This document shows, piece after piece, positions 1-5,789 of a stretch of DNA of 5,789 nucleotides. The notes under the pieces are model-generated. The model saw nothing but the letters and a program-made list of their open reading frames with translations. It did not search any database and was not told where the DNA came from. This stretch comes from an uncultured Lachnospiraceae bacterium (GTDB lineage: Bacteria > Bacillota > Clostridia > Lachnospirales > Lachnospiraceae): positions 1-5,789 of the forward strand of contig CAMPBP010000100.1 of assembly GCA_946639085.1 (NCBI GenBank), given 5' to 3'. How positions within the stretch are numbered: the first letter of the stretch is position 1; each line of letters begins with the position of its first letter. Both the position numbers and the translations under genes were made by a program.

Positions 1-664
1 TAACAATCCTACCGGTGCCATCATGGAAGAGGCAGATCTTATCGCCATCGCAAACACATGTGTTGAAAAAGACATTTATGTCATGTCCGATGAGATCTAT
101 GCCGAACTGACATACAAAAATAAGCATGTTTCCATCGCTTCCCTTCCGGGTATGAAGGAGCGTACGATACTTATAAACGGTTTCTCGAAAGCCTTCGCAA
201 TGACAGGTTGGAGACTTGGCTATGCCTGCGGTCCCAAGGAGATCATTCAGCAGATGACAAAGATTCACCAGTTCTGCATCATGTGCGCTCCCACCACAAG
301 TCAGTACGCAGCCATCGAGGCACTTAAAAACGGTGACGATGATGTCAAAAAGATGCGGGATTCATACGATCAGAGACGTCGTTTTCTTCTTGACGCATTT
401 AAGAAGATGGGTCTTGAGTGCTTTGAACCCTTCGGAGCATTTTATGTATTTCCCTGCATAAAAGAATTCGGAATGACAAGCGAAGAGTTTGCAACGAGAT
501 TTCTGGAGGAAGAAAAAGTTGCCGCAGTTCCCGGAACCGCTTTCGGCGATTCGGGCGAAGGCTTCTTAAGAATATCCTATGCTTATTCACTGGACAGACT
601 TCGTCTTGCAATGGAAAGGCTTGAAAGATTCGTAACCAAGTTAAGAGCGGAAAAGAGTAATTGA
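1..664 (+). CDS. PLP-dependent aminotransferase, class I/II (5'-truncated; C-terminal ~220 residues)
   Basis: This is the C-terminal part of a cytoplasmic fold-type I aminotransferase of the aspartate/aromatic class, which moves an amino group between an amino acid and a 2-oxo acid using pyridoxal phosphate. The reading frame is open from base 2, where NNPTG, the conserved loop ahead of the PLP-binding Asp, is already visible. The ATG at 23 is therefore internal and the true start lies left of the window. Family landmarks follow in order: DEIY with the Asp that contacts the pyridine nitrogen (codon 89-91), GFSKAFAMTGWRLGY with the Schiff-base Lys (codon 188-190), and FLRISYA with the Arg that binds the substrate carboxylate (codon 569-571). 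Against a usual length near 390 residues, roughly 170 are missing. The TGA stop shares one base with the trmL ATG, suggesting translational coupling. The family is secure; the exact substrate cannot be read from this fragment. Confidence 0.95.
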   Translation, partial: NNPTGAIMEEADLIAIANTCVEKDIYVMSDEIYAELTYKNKHVSIASLPGMKERTILINGFSKAFAMTGWRLGYACGPKEIIQQMTKIHQFCIMCAPTTSQYAAIEALKNGDDDVKKMRDSYDQRRRFLLDAFKKMGLECFEPFGAFYVFPCIKEFGMTSEEFATRFLEEEKVAAVPGTAFGDSGEGFLRISYAYSLDRLRLAMERLERFVTKLRAEKSN

Positions 665-1158
665 TGAACATAGTATTAATGGAGCCGGAGATCCCGGCGA
701 ATACCGGCAATATAGGGCGTACCTGCGTAGCTACAGATACGCCCCTTCATTTAATTGAGCCCCTGGGATTTTTGTTAAACGAAAAATCCATTAAACGTGC
801 GGGCATGGATTACTGGGAGCATCTCGATCTTAAAAGATACATAAACTACGAGGATTTTTTAAGTAAAAATCCCGGAGCGAAGATTTGGTATGCCACCACA
901 AAAGCAAAGAAATGCTATACCGATGTTTCTTTCTCGGAAAATGACTTTATCATGTTCGGAAAAGAATCGGCGGGAATTCCCGAAGAGATACTCGTAGCCA
1001 ACGAAGAAAACTGTATACGCATACCCATGGGAGAAAAGATTCGTTCACTCAATCTTTCCAATTCCGTAGCGATCGTGCTTTACGAAGCGTTAAGGCAGAC
1101 AGGTTTTAAAGGAATGGAGTTTGAGGGAGAACTTCACAGACTTCATTGGGATTCCTAG
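664..1158 (+). CDS. trmL: tRNA (cytidine(34)-2'-O)-methyltransferase, SPOUT family
   Basis: TrmL methylates the 2'-OH of the wobble nucleotide (C34 or cmnm5U34) in tRNA-Leu isoacceptors, using S-adenosylmethionine, and acts as a cytoplasmic dimer. The 164-residue protein is close to the family's usual 150-165. It carries the full SPOUT set: NTGNIGRTC (residues 13-21), RAGMDYW (45-51), FGKESAGIP (98-106), and the C-terminal trefoil-knot SAM-binding segment MGEKIRSLNLSNS continuing into VAIVLYEALRQ (122-145). I chose ATG 664 over the in-frame TTG at 661 because the family begins MNIVLxEPEIPxNTGN and ATG is the stronger codon. A weak purine-rich site (AAAGAG, 652-657) lies six bases upstream. 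The gene starts on the last base of the aminotransferase stop, so expression is probably coupled. Its stop overlaps the ribosome binding site of the next gene. Nothing is missing or unusual. Confidence 0.95.
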   Translation: MNIVLMEPEIPANTGNIGRTCVATDTPLHLIEPLGFLLNEKSIKRAGMDYWEHLDLKRYINYEDFLSKNPGAKIWYATTKAKKCYTDVSFSENDFIMFGKESAGIPEEILVANEENCIRIPMGEKIRSLNLSNSVAIVLYEALRQTGFKGMEFEGELHRLHWDS

Positions 1159-1161
1159 GAG
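1157..1161 (+). promoter_or_regulatory. Shine-Dalgarno site for the S66 peptidase gene
   Basis: AGGAG lies six bases before the ATG at 1168 and shares two bases with the trmL stop codon TAG. It is the clearest ribosome binding site in the window. It fixes the start of the peptidase and shows that translation of the two genes is closely linked. Confidence 0.85.
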
Positions 1162-1167
1162 ATTAAT

Positions 1168-2190
1168 ATGAGATATCCTGAATTTTTGAAAGAAAATGGT
1201 AACATCGGCTTTATCGCACCCTCTTTCGGATGCGCCACCATGCCTTACAGCGCAAGATTTGAAAATGCGATAAAGACATTTAAGAATATGGGTTACACCA
1301 TCACGGAAGGACCCAATACAAGGGTGAGCCTTGCGCCCGGGAAAAGTAACACCGACGAAGAATGCGGCAAAGAGATAAACGATTTCTTTAAGCATGACAG
1401 AAGCGATGTGATCATTTCCTGCGGCGGCGGGGAGCTTATGTGCGAAGATCTTCCCTTTGTTGATTTTGAAGGGATAAAGGCTTCGACTCCCAAATGGTTT
1501 TTGGGCTATTCCGATAACACAAACCTTACGTTTTTACTTCCGACTTTGTGTGACACTGCGGCAGTGTACGGACCTTGTGCATCGGATTTCGGAATGGAGC
1601 CTTGGCATGAATCGATAAAAGATGCTTTCAGCGTACTTACGGGCAAAAAACTTAGGTTTACAAATTACGATAAATGGGAAAAAGAGTGGGACGGAAGCGA
1701 TGAAGAGCCTTTAAGGCCTTACACCTGCATCGAACCTTATTCGCAGAAGATACATAAAGCCGATAAAGCCGTATTTGAGGGACGCCTTATCGGAGGCTGC
1801 CTTGATTGTCTTGTAAATCTTACCGGCACTCGCTTTGATAAAGTATCGGATTTCAATGAAAGATACAAAGGAGAGGGTATCATCTGGTTTCTGGAAAGCT
1901 GCGATCTTAACGTGATGAGCATGAGAAGGGCTTTGTTTAATCTGGAACAGGCCGGATGGTTTAAGTATGTTAAGGGATTTTTGATCGGAAGACCGCTTCA
2001 GCATGATGACGACTTTTTGGGATTTAAGCCCTACGAAGCGTATACGGGATTGCTTGAAAAGTATAATGTTCCGATAGTATACGATATAGACCTTGGCCAT
2101 CTTTCTCCGCAGATTCCCTTTATTTCGGGAGCTTACGGAAAAGTTAACGCTGTCGGAAATGATTTCGAGATCACTATGGAGCTTAAGTAA
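1168..2190 (+). CDS. S66-family serine peptidase (LD-carboxypeptidase/MccF-like)
   Basis: S66 enzymes are cytoplasmic serine peptidases. LdcA removes the terminal D-Ala from murein tetrapeptides during wall recycling; the MccF branch cleaves the peptide-nucleotide bond of microcin C-like antibiotics. The sequence shows the family layout: an N-terminal GxIxFIAPS strand (11-19), a CGGGE turn (85-89), the nucleophile in GYSDNT (Ser115, codon 1510-1512), Glu243 in WFLESCD, and His311 in DLGHLSPQIPF. Together these form the Ser-Glu-His triad. There is no signal peptide. At 340 residues it is longer than E. coli LdcA (about 304) and close to MccF (about 344), and the Ser-Glu and Glu-His spacing resembles MccF more, with a long insertion between Ser and Glu. 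Function in immunity is only inference: no microcin-like biosynthetic genes are seen here, and many chromosomal homologues are simply called LD-carboxypeptidase. The start is supported by AGGAG at the right distance. Confidence 0.92.
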   Translation: MRYPEFLKENGNIGFIAPSFGCATMPYSARFENAIKTFKNMGYTITEGPNTRVSLAPGKSNTDEECGKEINDFFKHDRSDVIISCGGGELMCEDLPFVDFEGIKASTPKWFLGYSDNTNLTFLLPTLCDTAAVYGPCASDFGMEPWHESIKDAFSVLTGKKLRFTNYDKWEKEWDGSDEEPLRPYTCIEPYSQKIHKADKAVFEGRLIGGCLDCLVNLTGTRFDKVSDFNERYKGEGIIWFLESCDLNVMSMRRALFNLEQAGWFKYVKGFLIGRPLQHDDDFLGFKPYEAYTGLLEKYNVPIVYDIDLGHLSPQIPFISGAYGKVNAVGNDFEITMELK

Positions 2191-2196
2191 TCAACA

Positions 2197-3927
2197 GTGA
2201 AAGAAAAGGTTTCGGGAAAAGAAAAGATACTGCATATGGCGGGATTTATCGCTTCACTTATGGTATGTGTTGCGGTAAGTCTTTTTCCGTACGTAAAAAA
2301 CGGTATTCCCGGACATATTATAGATCTTATATATTCACTTGAGCGTATAGAGGGATTAAAAGACGCTCTTAAGCACGGTGATGTTTTCGCAAGCGTATAT
2401 CCGAGATTTTTCGGAGGCTACGGCTACGGAACTCCTTTGTTTTATTCGGATTTTTTCTTTGTGCCCGCTGCCCTTCTAAGGATGATCGGACTTTCGCCCA
2501 CACAGAGTTTTAAACTGTTTATTGCTTTGATCGTTTCAATGTCGTTTACGATATCCTGTCTTTGCTACAAAGGAATTTCCAAAGACCGTGTTATCGGTCT
2601 TTTGGCAGCGATCGTTAACACGACGTCGATCTATTTCATCTGGGAGATAGTGTACAGAGCGGGGATCAGTTCCTATATCGCATCGATGTTCTTTCCTGTT
2701 CTTGCATATGCTCTTTTCGACTTTTTTGGCGGTAAAGAGGAGCGGTGCAAAAAGACATATCTTTTTACCGTAGCATTTCTCGGTATGGCGCTTTCCCATG
2801 TAATGACGGCGGCTGTGGCTTTTTTTGTAACGGTCATTGTCTTTTTGGTTTTATTGTTTATACCAAAATATCGAAAGATCATATTGAATGCATCTTCCGT
2901 AAAGAGGCTTCTTTCATATGCCGGATTAACGTTGGGATTGTCTGCTTTCTATCTGTTTCCGATGATCGAGCAGATGAGATCGGGTCACTTTTGTTATGAA
3001 AAACCTCTCGTAAACATCGGAGATTTTGTGGTGTCTTTTAAATCACTTTTCACTGTCAGGGCTTATACGGTAGACTATAACGCCATCGTAGGTCTTGGCG
3101 TGTCGATCTGGATATTGGCAGTTTTGACCGTCTGTTTTGCAATAAAACAAAAGAGATTGGCGGCAGCGGTACCGACGCTTATCGGTACGGTCCTTTCTTT
3201 GCTGATCACCGATATCTTCCCTTGGAAGGTGTTTAACAATACGCCCATTAACAGTCTTCAGTTTTCCTTCAGACTTTTCCCCATAGCGATATGTTTTATC
3301 ATATCGGGATTTGTGCTTGTTTTGTCTATGGAAAGTCGGACCGTAAAGACGGTTTCTTTCGCCCTCATTGCAGTTCTTTCGGTGGTGTTTGCAGTCAATG
3401 AAAACAGAGGTGTTGAAGCAACGGAGTTGTCCTTATCCTTCGGAGAAGAGTTTCTTGATACGGAAGGCACCTACTATGTGGGAATGGGAACCGAATGGCT
3501 TCCCATAGAAGCGGATACTTCCTCCTATTTCGGAAAAGAGATCAAAGTCGTTTTTGAAGGATCGGATGGGGATTTTGAGATTCCTTCGGGCTGGGAACTT
3601 TCATCTTTCAGCTATAACAAATACAGTTTTGAAGATACCGACGGCGCAGTGGCTATGTATACCTTACCGCTTGTATATTACAAAGGCTACAAAGCATACA
3701 TTACCGATGAAGACGGAGTGAAGACAGCGCTTCCCGTTCACAAGAATAAAAAAGGACTTTTAAGCATAGAAAATCCCGACTGTAAAGCCGGGATCGTAAG
3801 TGTTGTTTATAAACCTACCGCAGTGAAGATCGTATCCGTCATCATATCCTTAATATGTCTTTACTTGTCGGTATGGTATCCTTTTAAGATCTTTAAAGCA
3901 TCTTCAAATTCTTCAAGGGCTTCGTAG
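2197..3927 (+). CDS. Polytopic membrane protein, PTPS-related/YfhO-like (GT-C-like)
   Basis: This 576-residue integral membrane protein resembles the '6-pyruvoyl-tetrahydropterin synthase-related' membrane family, whose architecture is like that of GT-C glycosyltransferases and YfhO. Despite the name it is not a pterin enzyme. Visible signs: a first membrane helix (about 14-32); a loop DLIYSLERIEGLKDAL (43-58) with an Asp where GT-C proteins carry their catalytic acid; the FGGYGYGTPLFYSD segment (72-85); about ten further helices to residue 400; a LQFSFRLF motif (354-361) matching the family's QFPWR-like element; a GTEWLPIEAD stretch (431-440) like the family's EYLP motif; a beta-rich extracytoplasmic domain (about 400-540); and a final helix (543-566). 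A role in adding or moving sugars on envelope glycans is inference. The start is uncertain: GTG 2197 has no good ribosome binding site, and the in-frame ATG at 2236 would remove 13 residues. The gene follows the peptidase by six bases, and its last 67 bases overlap the converging gene. Confidence 0.8.
   Translation: MKEKVSGKEKILHMAGFIASLMVCVAVSLFPYVKNGIPGHIIDLIYSLERIEGLKDALKHGDVFASVYPRFFGGYGYGTPLFYSDFFFVPAALLRMIGLSPTQSFKLFIALIVSMSFTISCLCYKGISKDRVIGLLAAIVNTTSIYFIWEIVYRAGISSYIASMFFPVLAYALFDFFGGKEERCKKTYLFTVAFLGMALSHVMTAAVAFFVTVIVFLVLLFIPKYRKIILNASSVKRLLSYAGLTLGLSAFYLFPMIEQMRSGHFCYEKPLVNIGDFVVSFKSLFTVRAYTVDYNAIVGLGVSIWILAVLTVCFAIKQKRLAAAVPTLIGTVLSLLITDIFPWKVFNNTPINSLQFSFRLFPIAICFIISGFVLVLSMESRTVKTVSFALIAVLSVVFAVNENRGVEATELSLSFGEEFLDTEGTYYVGMGTEWLPIEADTSSYFGKEIKVVFEGSDGDFEIPSGWELSSFSYNKYSFEDTDGAVAMYTLPLVYYKGYKAYITDEDGVKTALPVHKNKKGLLSIENPDCKAGIVSVVYKPTAVKIVSVIISLICLYLSVWYPFKIFKASSNSSRAS
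3770..3795 (-). terminator. Candidate rho-independent terminator of the minus-strand unit
   Basis: Read on the minus strand, GATCCCGGC and GTCGGGATT pair around a six-base loop (TTTACA). The stem has about nine pairs including two G-U, and TTTT then C follows. It begins about 65 bases past the DUF2161 stop, inside the coding sequence of the converging membrane protein. On the plus strand the G-U positions become mismatches and no T-run follows, so it should act only on minus-strand transcripts. The short U-tract makes it a moderate candidate. Confidence 0.45.
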
Positions 3928-4559
3928 CCTTTGTCGAGGATGCGATATTTTCCTTTTTCAAAGTTTTCAAACCAGCCGTAGTGATTGCCTCGAAGTATTC
4001 CTGCGGCTTTTTCTACCCCGGAGATTGCTTTTACGTCTTTGGGTGCCGCTTCTCCACCAAGTTCCGCCAATGCGTCAAGCACCAAAAGAGCGTCTTCTCT
4101 GTAGGCTGTCATTATCTTGGTGCCGGTAACTCCGCCGGTATTGGACTTGACTCTTCTGTGACTGAACTCCGTTTCGAGAGCAGTTCTTTTGCGTTTGTTC
4201 TGAGATTTTATCTTTCTAAGATCGCTGGCAACAGGCTCAGATACGATATCAACGGTGCGGATCCTTTTTCCCACCACTATAAGCCCTATTCCGAGGCGCT
4301 TTAAAAGATATATCTTGTCTTTATATGACTTTGAGTATAAGTCTTTGGGCTTGAAGACTCCGATATAGACGTCATCGACTATCTTTTGCCTGAGCGCGGC
4401 CTGCTGGATCGATTTAAAGTCAAGAGTCTGCTTGAGTTCGATCGCAACGGACATACCGTCTTTTTCCATGTAAAGATCTATGTCGCCGACTTCACCGTCA
4501 CAGACATAGCCCAAAGCCTGGAAATATTTTTTTATCGGATCGAAAAGCTCTTTTTCCAT
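3861..4559 (-). CDS. DUF2161 family protein, PD-(D/E)XK-like with C-terminal winged-helix region
   Basis: This 232-residue soluble protein fits the DUF2161 family, which is described as a putative PD-(D/E)XK phosphodiesterase. The N-terminal half has the expected order: a helix LFDPIKKYFQALGY (5-18), EVGDIDLY with Asp26/Asp28 (23-30), the IELK strand with Glu41 and Lys43, then a QQAALRQ helix (52-58), DDVYIGV (62-68) and a closing GIGLIVVGK strand (90-98). The putative catalytic residues are present. A strongly basic linker (114-138) leads to a C-terminal part (about 150-215) that looks like a winged helix, with KGKYRILDKGYEAL at its end. This suggests nucleic-acid contact, but the substrate and role are unknown. 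Its ATG directly abuts the upstream DUF6020 stop (TAGATG). The nearest AAGG is 11 bases upstream, so translational coupling is likely. Its last 21 codons overlap the plus-strand membrane gene. Confidence 0.78.
   Translation of the reverse strand: MEKELFDPIKKYFQALGYVCDGEVGDIDLYMEKDGMSVAIELKQTLDFKSIQQAALRQKIVDDVYIGVFKPKDLYSKSYKDKIYLLKRLGIGLIVVGKRIRTVDIVSEPVASDLRKIKSQNKRKRTALETEFSHRRVKSNTGGVTGTKIMTAYREDALLVLDALAELGGEAAPKDVKAISGVEKAAGILRGNHYGWFENFEKGKYRILDKGYEALEEFEDALKILKGYHTDK
3974..4012 (+). terminator. Candidate rho-independent terminator of the plus-strand unit
   Basis: AGCCGTAG (3974-3981) pairs with CTGCGGCT (4001-4008) as eight pairs including one U-G, around a 19-base loop, and the T-run extends to 4012. 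It starts 46 bases after the stop of the plus-strand membrane gene and lies inside the DUF2161 coding sequence. On the minus strand the U-G position would be an A-C mismatch and no T-run follows. The long loop lowers confidence. Confidence 0.4.
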
Positions 4560-5789
4560 CTATTCTTTAACCTTGTCAAACAGTACGACGGCAATGAGAA
4601 CGGGAACGGTGAGTATGATCGGATAGATGTACCTGAAGTATACAAGGGGTCCGAAGAAAAGTGTTCCCATATACAATAAGGGATAAGTGATCATGATAAA
4701 TCCGATACGTTTCTTTTTGTACAAAGCCGCAAAGGTCGTAAACATCAAAAGTATGAAGTAAAAAGCGGGTCGGAATAAAATGTTCAATATCGGCCATTTG
4801 AAAAAGCCGTTCTCATTTATGCTCTTTTCGATAAAACGCTTTGCTATCGGGCAAAGGTCCACATTTTCGATACCGCCGTCGATTATTCCGTATGTACAGT
4901 TGTAAGTATGCAAAACACCTTTTCCCACATCGGCTCCCACACCCAAGACTTCCGCAAATACACGGTCCGGCAGATACCAGTAACCTCTGTTTAACGATAA
5001 GAACGCATCAATAAAATCATTGGGATATGCTTTTGCGAGAGCCAGCCATTCTTTCGAAAATGCTTTGGGACTTCCCGACCATATATCGTCGCGATAATCC
5101 GTAAAGTTTTTGACTGTGTCTGCAAAATAAGGATTGTAGCTTAAACCGTCGATCTCCAATGGAAGGACTTTGTATATCATATCGTATTGTTCGTCGGTTA
5201 AGTTCTCGGTTTGATTCTCATAAACTCTCATGAACTGAACCATGGGAACGCTGTACATTTCGGAATTGTTTCCGCGGATAACATCGAATCCGTATATCAT
5301 CGCGTTTTGTACGCCTATTCCGGATCCTATGCATACAACGATCAGTAAAGCAGAAAGAAGCTTTTCTTTAAGAGTCTTTTCATAGAGCAAAAAGCCGATG
5401 ATCAGAACAACCATAGCATAAACGGAGTTTTTACGAAAGGTAATGTTCAAAACAGCCGTCAATACCAAAGCCACATCGATAAGTATCGTCTTTTTGAGGC
5501 TTCGCTCATATATGAGGCATATAAACAGCAGCATGAATGCCGAGAACAGCACATCTTTTGTCATGATGACGCTTATAAGAGTATGAACGGGAAGAAGGGA
5601 ATAGATCGCCGTGAGAGTGACAGAGATCCAAAGTCTTCCGGTAACCCTGTATATAACGGATACCGAGTAAGCAAGTATCAATGAAAGAACGGTAAACTGA
5701 AATATGGAAAGGAGAGCCATTCCAACCTGAAGATTGCCGATCTTTTGGCCTATTAGGTAAAAGATCCTTATAAGCTCCGTATGAATGAG
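4560..5789 (-). CDS. DUF6020 family integral membrane protein (5'-truncated)
   Basis: This is a polytopic membrane protein of the DUF6020 family, common in Firmicutes and with a GT-C glycosyltransferase-like layout; its biochemical activity is not established. The frame stays open from the ATG at 5718-5720 to the right edge, adding 23 codons that read LIHTELIRIFYLIG then QKIGNLQVG. These resemble the family's HPxxHTLL...GN...G element, so ATG 5720 is internal and the true start lies outside the window. In the visible 409 residues (numbers count from the edge) I see IMTKD (75-79), FRKN (118-121), about six helices in the first 165 residues, SVPMVQFMR (180-188) resembling a family SIPLQQ-like motif, a large extracytoplasmic region with NPYFADTVK, AYPNDFIDAF and NRGYWYLPD, and C-terminal helices including GPLVYFRYIYP (380-390). 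A part in cell-surface polysaccharide or wall-glycan assembly is inference. It is co-transcribed with and abuts the DUF2161 gene. Confidence 0.82.
   Translation of the reverse strand, partial: LIHTELIRIFYLIGQKIGNLQVGMALLSIFQFTVLSLILAYSVSVIYRVTGRLWISVTLTAIYSLLPVHTLISVIMTKDVLFSAFMLLFICLIYERSLKKTILIDVALVLTAVLNITFRKNSVYAMVVLIIGFLLYEKTLKEKLLSALLIVVCIGSGIGVQNAMIYGFDVIRGNNSEMYSVPMVQFMRVYENQTENLTDEQYDMIYKVLPLEIDGLSYNPYFADTVKNFTDYRDDIWSGSPKAFSKEWLALAKAYPNDFIDAFLSLNRGYWYLPDRVFAEVLGVGADVGKGVLHTYNCTYGIIDGGIENVDLCPIAKRFIEKSINENGFFKWPILNILFRPAFYFILLMFTTFAALYKKKRIGFIMITYPLLYMGTLFFGPLVYFRYIYPIILTVPVLIAVVLFDKVKE

Noticed and set aside
661..663. TTG directly before ATG 664 as an alternative trmL start.
   Set aside because: It adds only one Met ahead of the family's normal MNIV start; ATG is the better codon and gives the usual N-terminus.
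3881..3898. Near-palindrome centred on AAGATCTT inside the convergent overlap, at first taken for a shared bidirectional terminator.
   Set aside because: The stem is AT-rich, with two symmetric mismatched positions and no usable loop or T-run. The bases are explained by codons of both overlapping genes.
4122..4140. GCCGGTA repeated at 4122 and 4134, possibly an operator or small repeat.
   Set aside because: It encodes the TGGVTGT stretch of the DUF2161 protein and has only two copies, so coding explains it.
3981..4304. Open plus-strand frame of about 107 codons opposite the DUF2161 gene.
   Set aside because: Its translation has no recognisable family, low-complexity Ser/Phe/Tyr-rich composition typical of an antisense shadow, and no ribosome binding site.
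3861..4559. DUF2161 protein considered as a restriction or anti-phage nuclease.
   Set aside because: There is no methylase, specificity subunit, helicase, toxin partner or mobile-element neighbour in the window. The PD-(D/E)XK fold alone does not support a defence role.
4386..4679. Open plus-strand frame across the DUF2161/DUF6020 junction.
   Set aside because: It is antisense to two well-supported genes, with no family resemblance and no initiation signal.

Overview
The window looks like a compact stretch of a low-to-moderate GC Firmicutes chromosome, most likely Clostridia and possibly Lachnospiraceae. This rests on the family mix (a DUF6020 membrane protein, a DUF2161 protein, a TrmL gene next to a fold-type I aminotransferase), AGGAG-type ribosome binding and tight gene packing. 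The genus cannot be fixed from the sequence. No RNA genes, mobile elements, CRISPR or long repeats were seen, and no gene-free stretch exceeds about 10 bases.

Plus strand, 1-3927: the 3' part of a PLP-dependent aminotransferase (its start lies left of the window), then trmL (tRNA wobble 2'-O-methyltransferase), then an S66-family serine peptidase of the LD-carboxypeptidase/MccF type, then a polytopic membrane protein of the PTPS-related/YfhO-like kind. Gaps are -1, 9 and 6 bases, so the four genes are probably one operon. The functions (amino-acid metabolism, tRNA modification, murein-peptide or peptide-nucleotide cleavage, envelope glycan work) do not form one obvious pathway, so this may simply be a housekeeping co-transcription unit.

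Minus strand, 5789-3861: a DUF6020 family integral membrane protein whose reading frame stays open to the right window edge (5'-truncated, not starting at the internal ATG at 5720), followed with zero spacing (TAGATG) by a DUF2161 PD-(D/E)XK-like protein with a C-terminal winged-helix-like region.

The two units converge and their last genes overlap tail to tail by 67 bases (3861-3927). For each unit the best intrinsic-terminator candidate I can find lies inside the coding sequence of the opposite gene. In both hairpins a G-U pair makes the fold better on the strand it would terminate. This interlocked 3'-end arrangement, and the coupling of a nuclease-fold protein to a DUF6020 membrane protein, are the points most worth checking. 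I did not find a convincing new defence or mobile system.
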